Assembly: GCA_943788935.1 (NCBI GenBank)
Contig: CALSSE010000015.1
Location: 333,773-397,772, forward strand
Length of the DNA: 64,000 nt
DNA from: an uncultured bacterium
GTDB lineage: Bacteria; Myxococcota_A; Bradymonadia; UBA7976; VGTA01
Reading direction: 5' to 3'
The notes beneath the pieces were generated by a model. It was not told the origin of the DNA, did no database searches, and was given only the letters and a program-made list of their open reading frames with translations. This document shows positions 8,922-18,100 of the stretch, piece after piece. A program made the translations under genes and the position numbers. The number at the start of each line of letters is the position of its first letter. The first letter of the stretch is position 1.

Positions 8922-10736
8922 TTATTCAATAAAACCATCATTACGCCATTGACGCAAGGAGCCTACTTCATTTTCAGTAAGAGGGGGCAATCCAATCGGC
9001 ATACTCTGTTGCTCAGTAACGAATATAATCTCTTCGATTGAGCTAGCCCATGAGGCTGGAGTAGAGAGGTCTCGAGCTCCTCCTCGACCGTCATGACAAG
9101 ACTGGCAAGAGCTAAGATAGATGGGCTCCACATTCTCTCTCCATGTCGTTGGTGGAATGATACTGATCCTTTGTTGAATGATCATAGGCTCTGTTGTTGA
9201 GTCATTTGATTCTAGATAAGCGATGAGCCACAGCTCTCTGTTTTCGATGAATGATTCTGGCAGAGTCGATCGCTCTATAGAGATCACTAGATCTTGACTG
9301 AGGAGATCGACCGCCTCTTCGGGAATCATCGCCGGGGGCTGAGATAATGATGTATCGCTCGTCCACGCCACTGCTCGATCAAGTGAGGAGGGTTCTACAT
9401 TATTGAGAGCTGCGCTTAGGGCCTCACTAGAGAGGGCAGTGTCGCTTAATAACCAAGTCGGCCGTCGCTCTAAGTTAAGTTCGGTGAACCCCGACTCTCC
9501 CCAGAGGTATAAACCTCCGCTGTCATCACCATGACCTCCGCGCCATAACCCGGTGAGCGGCGCATAGCCAAAGGACTCTTCCATTGATACCTCTAGCAAA
9601 GAATGAGTACGCCATAACCTTTGATCTGCCAAGATCCACAACTGATCATCGCTTGACCACAGTGTGTTGATCGCCATGGAGGCAAAGATGGGGTGCGATG
9701 ATGAAGACCATGGCTCTCCGATAAGACCTCCGATGAGGTTTTGATCGGCGAGACCCCACACCTCTGTCTGAGAGAATGTGGGTGCAATATCAGTGTACCA
9801 TGATGGATGAGACCATTTGGCCTGATCAGCGATCACTTGCAGCGCTGACTCCGTGCGCCAACTCCACAGCCCTCTTCCTTCAACCCATGGGCCTTTGATC
9901 AACAGAGAAGAGCTCAGGTCAACGAGGACCTCGGGCCGCATCCAAGATTGATCTTCACTGCGCCATTGGGAGAGACCTCTGTCATCGCTCAGCCATAGAG
10001 TATTTTCTAGCCAAACTGCGCTCTTAGCGTTGGTGAAGTGATCGCTGAGAGGAGATCTTTCCCAGTCACCAAATCCTCCCGCTGAAGTATAGGGAGCGAT
10101 CCATAGTTCATCAGGATAGAGCAGCGCTGGTGTCTGACCGAGAGCGAAGGCTTTTAATGGCCGGATCGATGGGGCTGGGTCGGCTGAGGTATCAAATCGT
10201 ATGGGACGTAATTCTCCCTCTGCGACCTCCACTCCTGTGGGTAGGGCTTGTAGAGCTGTAGAGTCAGGTGCTCTACGAGACCAAGCTAATAAACCTCGGT
10301 TGGTGAGCAATATCCATGACTCTGTATCTGAGAGTTCGTTAAGAGGCCAGGCGTCTACAACCGACAGCCCACTGATTATCTCAGTTTGAATGACGTCATA
10401 CACCTCTGGTGTGGGTTGCATTTCTTGCCCGGATTCAATCTCCTCTCCGGACTCAACCTCCTCCCCAGACTCGACCTCCTCCCCAGACTCGACCTCCTGA
10501 CCAGATTCGACCTCCTGACCAGATTCGACCTCCTGACCAGATTCGACCTCCTGACCAGATTCGACCTCCTGACCAGACTCGACCTCCTGACCAGACTCAG
10601 AACTAATGTCGACTCGTCGAGCTGACTCGCAGCCTACGTGGATTAACGAGAGCGCGATGAGCGATATCGTAAAGATATGAGTTAATGGAGAGGGGAGAGT
10701 GGCTGATCTTGGGGACAAAAATCGAAACATAATCAT
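8922..10736 (-). CDS. lipoprotein with ESGQEV repeats and C-terminal cytochrome c motif
   Basis: A 604-residue lipoprotein: lipobox H-V-G-C (Cys36), ten tandem Glu-Ser-Gly-Gln/Glu-Glu-Val repeats, a Trp-rich middle region of repeated W-x-L and W-x-S segments that could form a beta-propeller, and a C-terminal C-Q-S-C-H heme motif (about residue 544). A Met-Pro about 35 residues later could be the axial ligand. Two ATGs lie six bases apart (10736 and 10730) after AAGAGG; the first is used here. It is 53 bases upstream of the DUF1588-like gene on the same strand. Two exported heme-motif proteins in a row suggest electron transfer or a peroxidase-like activity at the cell surface. The propeller call is inference. 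Confidence 0.8.
   Translation of the reverse strand: MIMFRFLSPRSATLPSPLTHIFTISLIALSLIHVGCESARRVDISSESGQEVESGQEVESGQEVESGQEVESGQEVESGQEVESGEEVESGEEVESGEEIESGQEMQPTPEVYDVIQTEIISGLSVVDAWPLNELSDTESWILLTNRGLLAWSRRAPDSTALQALPTGVEVAEGELRPIRFDTSADPAPSIRPLKAFALGQTPALLYPDELWIAPYTSAGGFGDWERSPLSDHFTNAKSAVWLENTLWLSDDRGLSQWRSEDQSWMRPEVLVDLSSSLLIKGPWVEGRGLWSWRTESALQVIADQAKWSHPSWYTDIAPTFSQTEVWGLADQNLIGGLIGEPWSSSSHPIFASMAINTLWSSDDQLWILADQRLWRTHSLLEVSMEESFGYAPLTGLWRGGHGDDSGGLYLWGESGFTELNLERRPTWLLSDTALSSEALSAALNNVEPSSLDRAVAWTSDTSLSQPPAMIPEEAVDLLSQDLVISIERSTLPESFIENRELWLIAYLESNDSTTEPMIIQQRISIIPPTTWRENVEPIYLSSCQSCHDGRGGARDLSTPASWASSIEEIIFVTEQQSMPIGLPPLTENEVGSLRQWRNDGFIE
10419..10598 (-). repeat. 18-bp coding tandem repeat, 10 copies (ESGQEV)
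   Basis: Ten in-frame 18-base units encode the Glu-rich stalk straight after the lipobox of the heme lipoprotein. Variants are ESGQEV, ESGEEV, ESGEEI and ESGQEM. The near identity of units at the first-translated end suggests recent expansion. Confidence 0.95.
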
Positions 10737-10944
10737 TCATCCTCTTAGGGTCGTAGGTATGAGGTAGCCCTCTTTAGCCTCTTTGTCTTAATGGCATGGA
10801 GAACAGGTCGTCATGCGATAGATGAAGAGATGAAAGCGTGAAAGTTAGGCTAACCAATAATAAGAGGAGTACAAACTTCTCGTCACTTGATCAAGCGCCT
10901 AGAGAGAGAATTAGCTGTGATCTGACACATCGGCGAGGTGATTT

Positions 10945-12966
10945 TTATTCGATCGTCGATAAGTCGCAGCGGTCAACCACCACCACTTCACTGCGGGTAT
11001 TCGGGAAGTCAAACCCGCTCTTCTGAGCAGCATAATAGATACAGATTTCACTATCAGCTTGAATACTGTTTGGCCACCAAATATTCCAAATGTCAAAGAG
11101 CCCACAACCGAATAGATCAGTGAGGACTTCGTAGTCATCACTTGGGAAATAAGTCTCTACTTCCCCGTCATTACGGCATACATAGTCGTCTACTTCATCG
11201 GCAGTGGGGAGGAAGTTCAACGCCATCATATCCCATGAGCCAAGGTCACGGCCTACAAAGACTCTTGAGCAACCGCGAGCTGAAGGTGACCCACGATAGC
11301 TTCGGTGACAATCTATAAGGACTCGTAGCATCTCGAGTACGGTGTTCTCTCCGGCATTACCAATGTAGCGTTCTTCCATACAGAAACCACCGTCTGAGCA
11401 AATATCGTCTCCTGAGCAAGAACCATCACTGGCGCACTCCACACAGACATCATTGAGACTGTTACACATAAGCGCTCCTGTGCAATCACAGGCCTGCTCA
11501 CAAGGCGCGCCCTCTAGCTGATAACAGCTGCGAACACCACTATTACAGCCGATCTCGGCGCACTCAGCGCTAGAGACGCAATCAGAGCTCTCCGAGCAAG
11601 GGCTACCAACATCGATACGGCACTCTCTACTTCCTTGATCACAAATCAAGCCTTGATCGGCGAGGCAGTCACTGGTCTGTGAACAGGGTGAGCCTATCCG
11701 ACCGACGCACCGACCACCGCTGTCACAGACTTGGTTACGCCCGGAACACTCATCGATCTCGTTGTTACAATTGTCATCGATCCCATTACAGACCTCCTCG
11801 GCGAAAGGGTTGACCGCTGGGTTGATGTCATCGCAGTCAAAGCCGCTACTTCTACAGGCGCCTTCTCCATGTCCATCATTATCATTATCTACGCAAGTCC
11901 CAGTACCTTGGGTTGTACAGACGAGGTCACCGCGGTTACAGTCGTCATCAAGACCATTACCACAGATCTCTTGTCGGCCGCTGTGTACTCGAGGGTCCGC
12001 TTCATCACAATCGTATCCATAGCATCCAGTTCCCGTACCATAGCCATCTTGGTCAGGGTCGTCGCAGAGGTTAAGAGTGGTCAAGTCACGGCCATCACAA
12101 TCCTGATCGATTCGATCATTGATGATCTCTACAGCACCGGCGTTTATGTTAGGGTCAGCATCATTACAGTCTGGACCTAAACATCCGGCGCCGATCCCGA
12201 AACCATCTCGGTCACGGTCCATACAGTCCATTGGGCAAGGGAGATCACGACCGTTACAATCTTGGTCGATATTATCACCACAGATCTCGGTCTGAAAGGG
12301 GTTGATGCGAGCGTTCCGATCATCACAATCAACGCCACGACAGTCTGCGCCTTGACCAAAACCATCTTGATCAGCGTCAGCGCAGTTGGGCTGACAGGGG
12401 AGATCTCCACCGACGCAATCATCGTCAGACTGGTTACCACAGATCTCCATCGCTCCTGGGTAGACTCGAGGGTTCATATCATTGCAATCTCCCCCTCGGT
12501 TGGCGGGGTTAGAGTTACACATCGCATCTTGGTAGCCATCACCATCTTGATCAGCGCAGGCTTGTTGACACATTGGATCTTGAGCGGGCACTTGGCCATT
12601 ACAGTTATTATCGATCATATTGGCGCAGTTCTCTACGCGACCTGGGTTTATGGCGTTAGAGGTATCATCGCAGTCCCCACCACCAGCGTTTACGTTGGGG
12701 TTACAGGTGCGATCTTGGAAACCATCACGGTCTCGATCAGGACAGGCGCCTGGGGTAGTGCCAGCGGTAGTACCAGCGGTAGTGCCAGCGGTAGTACCAG
12801 CTGCAGTTCCTGCAGTCATTCCTCCGTTGACGACCGTACCGGCGGTCGTCCCTCCTGTAGGATAACCAGGGCTAGAGTCTTGAGATGTACAACTAATAGT
12901 GAGGCCGAGGGCAGAGATAAGAGGTAGAGTATACCTCACACTCTTCATCGCTTGAGCTACGTTCAT
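10945..12966 (-). CDS. MopE-type metal-binding repeat lipoprotein
   Basis: A 673-residue lipoprotein: lipobox T-I-S-C (Cys26), a Gly/Thr-rich TAGT repeat stalk, then six copies of the Asp/Cys motif seen in putative metal-binding (MopE-like, PF11617-type) proteins. Each copy reads roughly D-x-D-x-D-G-[FY]...DC[DN]D...[IV]-x-P...E-x-C/I-N...D-x-D/N-C. Residues about 410-555 form a second Cys-rich region with patterns such as C-S-x-x-S-D-C. The last 115 residues are an unfamiliar domain rich in aromatic and acidic residues. AGGAGA lies upstream of the ATG at 12966. It is probably a calcium- or copper-binding surface protein. It heads the minus-strand surface cluster, divergent from the gene at 13296. 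Confidence 0.85.
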   Translation of the reverse strand: MNVAQAMKSVRYTLPLISALGLTISCTSQDSSPGYPTGGTTAGTVVNGGMTAGTAAGTTAGTTAGTTAGTTPGACPDRDRDGFQDRTCNPNVNAGGGDCDDTSNAINPGRVENCANMIDNNCNGQVPAQDPMCQQACADQDGDGYQDAMCNSNPANRGGDCNDMNPRVYPGAMEICGNQSDDDCVGGDLPCQPNCADADQDGFGQGADCRGVDCDDRNARINPFQTEICGDNIDQDCNGRDLPCPMDCMDRDRDGFGIGAGCLGPDCNDADPNINAGAVEIINDRIDQDCDGRDLTTLNLCDDPDQDGYGTGTGCYGYDCDEADPRVHSGRQEICGNGLDDDCNRGDLVCTTQGTGTCVDNDNDGHGEGACRSSGFDCDDINPAVNPFAEEVCNGIDDNCNNEIDECSGRNQVCDSGGRCVGRIGSPCSQTSDCLADQGLICDQGSRECRIDVGSPCSESSDCVSSAECAEIGCNSGVRSCYQLEGAPCEQACDCTGALMCNSLNDVCVECASDGSCSGDDICSDGGFCMEERYIGNAGENTVLEMLRVLIDCHRSYRGSPSARGCSRVFVGRDLGSWDMMALNFLPTADEVDDYVCRNDGEVETYFPSDDYEVLTDLFGCGLFDIWNIWWPNSIQADSEICIYYAAQKSGFDFPNTRSEVVVVDRCDLSTIE
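12757..12815 (-). repeat. TAGT-coding 12-bp repeat in lipoprotein stalk
   Basis: Short near-identical units of the type GTAGTACCAGCG encode a Thr-Ala-Gly-Thr stalk between the lipobox and the first MopE repeat. This is the third lipoprotein in the cluster with a low-complexity stalk in that position. Confidence 0.75.
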
Positions 12967-12985
12967 AATATTTCTCCTAAGGCAG

Positions 12986-13062
12986 TGTTTAGCTTTACAG
13001 AGTTTAGCTTTACAGAGTTTAGCTTTACAGTGTCTGCTTTACAGTGTCTGCTTTACAGTGTC
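12986..13062. repeat. 14-15-bp tandem array (TTTAGCTTTACAG type)
   Basis: Three 15-base units ending AGCTTTACAG are followed by two 14-base units TGTCTGCTTTACAG. The array lies directly upstream of the ribosome site of the MopE-type lipoprotein gene, so it is probably in its 5' untranslated region or promoter. Confidence 0.85.
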
Positions 13063-13213
13063 GGACTTATGGAATATTGGTCAATTGTGGAATGTTTAGA
13101 CCCTACCTATATCTTAGTCTGTGGATTGAGTCATGTATAAAGTCTGATACAGACTAGTGTTAATCTTAGACTGAAGGGCGCCAAGGTCTTCCTTTAACGA
13201 GTGATGAGATCAC

Positions 13214-13241
13214 TTGACAATCAGGTGGGCTCTGCTAGCGT
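13214..13241 (+). promoter_or_regulatory. possible sigma-70 promoter for the NTF2-like lipoprotein
   Basis: A perfect TTGACA (13214-13219), 16 bases, then TAGCGT (13236-13241). The -10 is poor. It is the only good -35 in the gap, about 55 bases before the ATG at 13296. Confidence 0.35.
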
Positions 13242-13295
13242 TCCAACCCACTGTTTCTTTATCTAGTAGTATGTAAATAACAGGCAGGAGTCATC

Positions 13296-13811
13296 ATGAG
13301 GTTCATAAGTTTTCCGGCGGTTAGATCTATTCGATTCATTATCTTAAGTACAGCGATCATCTCTTCATTTATACTGATGAGCGCGTGTACACCGGCTTTT
13401 GTGAGAGGGACAGATATTGATTATACGCCTGAAAAGCAGGAAGTCGCTGAGTTTATTGAGCGATATCGTGTCGCTCTTGAACAACGGAACTTTGATCTCC
13501 TCAAGGATATGGTGAGCTCGAACTACTATGAAAATGGGAGTACCACTAATGATCCAAGTGATGACTATGATTTCTCGGGGTTGTTGAATGTTCTTCAGCA
13601 GTTACAGCAGAGTGTCAAAGCTGTTAAATATACCATTAGAATCGCTAAAATTGATGTTATGGAGTCAAGCGCTGCTGTTGATCTTGAGTATACCGGCCAA
13701 TATCTATTCACTCAAAATGATCGTGATCGTTGGGAGACATACGCCGATAAAAACCGTTTGACGCTCGCTAAAGATAAACTCGGACACTGGAAGATTATGA
13801 GCGGTCTATGA
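13296..13811 (+). CDS. small lipoprotein with NTF2/SnoaL-like domain
   Basis: 171 residues. The signal peptide has Arg-rich start, hydrophobic core and lipobox L-M-S-A-C (Cys31). The rest has the pattern of an NTF2-like fold: an amphipathic helix (EVAEFIERYRVALEQRNFDLL), a turn, then alternating strands ending in G-H-W-K-I-M-S-G-L, as in DUF4440/SnoaL proteins where such tails close the beta sheet. No catalytic residues can be assigned. GGAG lies five bases before the ATG. It stands alone, divergent from the surface cluster; a weak hairpin AAGAGTG/CACTCTT (13875-13894) follows it. Confidence 0.75.
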   Translation: MRFISFPAVRSIRFIILSTAIISSFILMSACTPAFVRGTDIDYTPEKQEVAEFIERYRVALEQRNFDLLKDMVSSNYYENGSTTNDPSDDYDFSGLLNVLQQLQQSVKAVKYTIRIAKIDVMESSAAVDLEYTGQYLFTQNDRDRWETYADKNRLTLAKDKLGHWKIMSGL

Positions 13812-13902
13812 GTGTCTCATCTGATGTTCCACGATCTCTTACAGATGTATAAACGTATAGATGTATAGACGTGTAAGAGTGAGTGGACACTCTTATTCTA
13901 GC

Positions 13903-14014
13903 AGACAGTCACTTGGGTAGACAATCACTCGGGTAGACAATCACTCGGGTAGACAATCACTCGGGTAGACAATCACTCGGGTAGACAATCACTCGGGTAG
14001 ACAATCACTCGGGC
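13903..14014. repeat. 16-bp tandem array overlapping a stop codon
   Basis: Seven 16-base units AGACAATCACTCGGGT: the outermost is degenerate, the middle five perfect and the last ends in C. The stop codon of the CsgG/FGE-like gene (minus strand, 13989-13991) lies inside the sixth unit, so the array has replaced or extended the final codons of that gene. There are no spacers, so it is not a CRISPR. Confidence 0.95.
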
Positions 14015-15164
14015 TAGTGGTGATAATTCTAAAAGAGAGGTCTGCGACTTGAAAAGCTGGAGGCGACCTTCGACTCTTCACTCGCCCTGTTTTCTCACCA
14101 TGCTGAGCTCTGCGCTGAGCATAGCGAAAGGCGAAAAGAGGCGACGCGCTCTTTAAGCTCGATCGACCCATGGTGAGAATCTTCTCTCTCCAGCCTGTAG
14201 ACTGACTCTCACTAGAAGGAGAGAGCCACTCGTAGAGGCCTGTGTCATGCTTCGTAGTCATGATCCATGTGCGCCATTCATGGACAGTGAGTAAGGCGGC
14301 GCCTCTCCATTGACTATATTGTAATGCTTGTTGGAGGTTGACACACCGCACAGGCTGTGAAGGTCTTACTCGACAGCGACCCCATCTGGCGGCGGGTTGA
14401 CATGTTCCAGAGGCTACACACTGCTGATAGTCGGCTGAACTAACGAGGGGGCTCACGCAGCGTGTCACTGAGCTAGAGTCCGTGGAAAACACAGTCCATA
14501 CTTCTTGAACGGATTTTTCATCACGCTCGGCGGCTTGATCATCTCTCGGTGATGCTGAATGATTATCGGGGTCTCGATGAGCTTCTACAGACTCGGGTAT
14601 ATTAGATTCAAGCGGTTTAAAGACGGCTTTTAAAAGATCTTGAGTAAGCGATGGAATATGATTCCGACCGACCTCAAGGATATCTCCTCTGACCTGTTTG
14701 ACCTCCATCAAAGCACCAGAGGCGCTGTGGAGTTTTAAGGTGAATAGGACTTGCTCTCCGTCCGACCCATGATGAACACCGTTTGGTTCAGTGACCAGAG
14801 AACCGCTCAAAGACCAATGAGCTCCGACCTCGCGGGCGAGCTCTGCTGCGCAGAGCCCAACACACTGGGAGAGGTCTCGTTGGGGATCTAAGAGCTCTCT
14901 AAACTGATCACGGTCGATCACTGCAATATCAGATCCCCTGAGCACTTTAATGGCTGCAGAGCGAACGCTGTCAGTCCATGCTTGCCTCTGAGCAATCGTC
15001 CCCACTTCACCTTGAAGCTCAAGGACAGCTAGCCTTGACTCGGCGAAGGCATGGACTTGATAAACGGTGGAGAAGAGTAGGAGGAGGCAAAGTGTTGAGT
15101 AGGTTTTGAGACCAATGTTGAGCGCTGAACTCATATATCTCGTAGAGACTCTAGTATTTCTCAT
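13989..15164 (-). CDS. exported CsgG-like protein with degenerate FGE-like C-terminus
   Basis: 391 residues from the ATG at 15164, which has AGGG a few bases upstream; a second ATG 12 bases earlier has no ribosome site. A signal peptide ends around V-H-A-F-A. Residues about 45-160 resemble CsgG/curli-secretion-like domains found beside myxobacterial kinases (LAVLELQGEV ... VIDRDQFRELL ... GAHWSLSGSLV). Residues about 240-330 look like a worn formylglycine-generating-enzyme domain (Y-Q-Q-C-V-x-S-G-T-C, then P-V-R-C-V-N-L-Q-Q-A-L-Q-Y-S-Q-W-R-G-A, then E-W). Key FGE catalytic cysteines cannot be seen. The last codons fall within the tandem array downstream. It follows the pseudokinase by 31 bases and is probably co-transcribed with it. 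Confidence 0.7.
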   Translation of the reverse strand: MRNTRVSTRYMSSALNIGLKTYSTLCLLLLFSTVYQVHAFAESRLAVLELQGEVGTIAQRQAWTDSVRSAAIKVLRGSDIAVIDRDQFRELLDPQRDLSQCVGLCAAELAREVGAHWSLSGSLVTEPNGVHHGSDGEQVLFTLKLHSASGALMEVKQVRGDILEVGRNHIPSLTQDLLKAVFKPLESNIPESVEAHRDPDNHSASPRDDQAAERDEKSVQEVWTVFSTDSSSVTRCVSPLVSSADYQQCVASGTCQPAARWGRCRVRPSQPVRCVNLQQALQYSQWRGAALLTVHEWRTWIMTTKHDTGLYEWLSPSSESQSTGWREKILTMGRSSLKSASPLFAFRYAQRRAQHGEKTGRVKSRRSPPAFQVADLSFRIITTSPSDCLPE

Positions 15165-15195
15165 GAGGACCCTCATAGACTAGTGCTCATCAGAT

Positions 15196-18100
15196 CTACA
15201 TCGCGAATGGATCTTTGATAGCGCTCTTCTTGCGTCTAGGCTTTCTTTTTTCAATACGACTCTTCTTAGCGCGACTCTTCTTAGCGCGACTCTTCCTAGC
15301 GCGACTCTTCTTAGCGCGACTCTTCAGCTTCTCTTCATTACGTCGCTTTGTCTTCTGAGCTTTAGATGTATCATCTGCAGCGCTCCCTTTTGGTGATATA
15401 GCTTCAGACTTTGAAGGCTCGGAGGCCTTGGAAGATTCTATCTCGATTTGAGGGGGACGCTCTCCGTTTAGCTCTGGCGATAGGTCAGATGAGAGAGCTT
15501 TAGATTGAGCGGGACTCCTTCTGTCTAAAGCGCTCTCGGAAATACGAGGTTGAGGAGATAAAATAATCTTGGGTTGCTTGGGGACCGTGTATGACTCACC
15601 GCTGATCAGAGAGAAAGCCTCTTCTACACTCATTCCACTTCCCAAGATGAGCCCTGTGCCCGTGAGCAGTAAAGCGATGACTAGTAGAGAGAGGTTAGCG
15701 ACAGTGCTTAAGCCTCTCTTCTCTCCTTTTGTGAGGGGTGAGTTAGACGTATTCAGTCTCGCTGAGCTCTCAGAGCCTTTGGGATCACGCGATACACTCT
15801 GTTCAGGGGCCCACATACCGCTAAACTCGTTGGAGGCCACCTCATCATCATTATCGAGGATAACGGGGATATGTGGAGTAGGGAGGTCGAGCTTGACGAA
15901 GAACCCCTCTTCATGCTCCCTACCTTCGATCTCAAGTTGGAATTGAGAGAAGGGGAGAAGCTGTCCCGAGAGGGGGAGAGGTATACTTAACAGCGCTCTA
16001 CTCAACTTCATTGGTTCTGCTTGTAACTCTATCAGTGACTGCCACTCTGGGATATTTGGGAACAGCTCTTCGGGTCGCTGAAACTCAAGTTGGGTGTCTA
16101 ATTCACGATCAGCGAGCTTCTCACGACCCATATTGTGTGGAGCCGGCTTCGCCTTGGTGACCTCAAGAGCGTTTCGATCTTCTTTGGGAATAGCGAATGT
16201 CCCAGAGAGCTTTGGGTTCATCACCGAGAAATCATCATGTCCCATATCGCTGAGCGCTTCGGAGGTAAATAGCTCATCGATTGGTTTATCGATTGTCGCT
16301 CTCTCGGGCGCGATATTCACCGCCGGTGTTGAGAAAAGCTCAGGAACAGCCATGACTTGCTCTTTTTGCAGGCTCGAAACTGGACCATTGTGTGAAGGGA
16401 TTACGATCTTTTGAGTCTGCTCTTCATCAAACTGAAAGGTCTCTTGATGGCTCACTGAGTCTTCGAAGCGATCACTTAAAGATCGCTGCTCTTGATGGAC
16501 GTTCATCTCCTTAATCGCTTGCGCTAGGTCTATTCGTACGGTGTCATCGAGACTATTATCAGTGATTGAGCGTTGAGTGTCCTCCTCTGCAGGGTGGGCT
16601 TGCTCTGTCTCTAATGCGCTCGCTGCTTGCTCAAGTAAGAGGTCAAGTTCAAGCTCATCAACACCTAAATCATCAACATTTAGATCGTCGATATCCGGAC
16701 CATCAACATTCACATGAGCGAAGTGCCTCTCGGTGAGTGTTTCTGGAGAAGCAGCGACGTCGAGCATAGGTAGCTCATCATTGAGTCCCGTCCATTCACT
16801 GAGATCACCCCAGTCTTCGAGCTGATCTGATTTTTGTGCAGAGACTTTGAGACCTAGATTTTGGAGCTCAGAGGGAGAAATAGGGCGAGTGTCCTCTAAG
16901 CTATTGGCGCCAAGTAAAGTATGATTGCCAGGTCCCCCTACCCCACCGAGGTAAGTCGATTCGGGAGCGCTTTGTCTATGAGATACATTGGGTGTAGGTT
17001 CGGTGAGGATCTCTAGTCCTTGGAGTCTCTGTAGATCTTCATTAGAGAGGCCGCCCATCATTGTTTGTGGGGAGCTTGAACTTATAGAGGGTGAGGAGAA
17101 GATCGTTTGATCTTCACTAGGAAATTCTAGTTCTTTTCCGTTAAGAGTGTCGGGGTCTTCCGGAGAGAATCCCTCGGGAGGGGCTGTAATGATGGTGCGC
17201 TGTGCACCTGTGGGTCTCGAGGTCGGTTGATGTGTGTATGAAGTTTGAGAGGGAGTATTGACCTCTCCTACTTGATGAGTAGTATTAAATTGATCGAGCG
17301 CTTGATCGGTGATGGCATCAAAACCAAGGGTCTGTCCAAACCCTAAAGGATTCATGAGCGAGTGATTAGGGGTGAGACTAGCTGTTCCCAAGAGGGGAGC
17401 TTGTAAGTTTCCAAGCGAGTTGATCGCTTCTAGCCCACTAGAGTTTGACGTCGCTGTTGCAGGCTTTGGAGCCTGTCCGAGAGATTGGATCTCTAAGAGA
17501 GCTGACTTGAGGCTCGCTAAGTTTTTTGGTCGGCTCGACGGTTGCTTGGCGAGACACTCATTGACGATCTGAGCGAGTCGCTCCCTCTGAGCCGCTTGCC
17601 CTGAGAATTCATCAGCTCGAACTTGAACTCGACCGCTACCAATAATCACCGCTGTGAGTATTTTATCTGTCGTTCGACCTTCAAAGGGGAGGGCGTTTTT
17701 GAGCATAAAGTAAGCGAGTAAGCCTAAACCAGCGATATCGGTCTGAGAGTTGATCTCTTTACCAGAGGCTTGCTCATAGGTGAAGAAACTTGGGTCATTA
17801 TAGGTGACTCTACCTGATGGATGTTTATGCACTCCGCATAGCCCTGCACCTAATATATCGGAGATTAACGTTTGGTAGCTCTGATTCGATCGACTCTTTA
17901 CAAAGACGTTGGACGGCTTGAGGTTACCATGAACTTTCCCCTCTTCATGGAGAGATTGGAGCGCATCACACAGGTTGATAAGCAGCTCACATGTGGTCTG
18001 ACTGTCAAGGCCTCCTCTCGACTTTACAAATCGAGTCAAGTTAGGCGCTTCCTCACGGCTGAGTACGCACCATACTCCCTGGTATTGACCATGAACACCA

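Larger units (their letters stand above)
12967..13295. other. 329-bp divergent intergenic region
   Basis: No gene is visible. It holds a 14-15-bp tandem array next to the MopE-type gene (12986-13062), a perfect AGTCTG/CAGACT hairpin (13141-13155) and a promoter-like pair before the gene at 13296. Confidence 0.6.

Noticed and set aside
12262..12927. 221-codon plus-strand open frame
   Set aside because: Antisense to the MopE-repeat lipoprotein, which has a signal peptide, ribosome site and clear domain repeats; this frame has neither.
13903..14014. Possible CRISPR array
   Set aside because: Units are contiguous with no spacers, and no cas genes are present. The same holds for 24484-24645.
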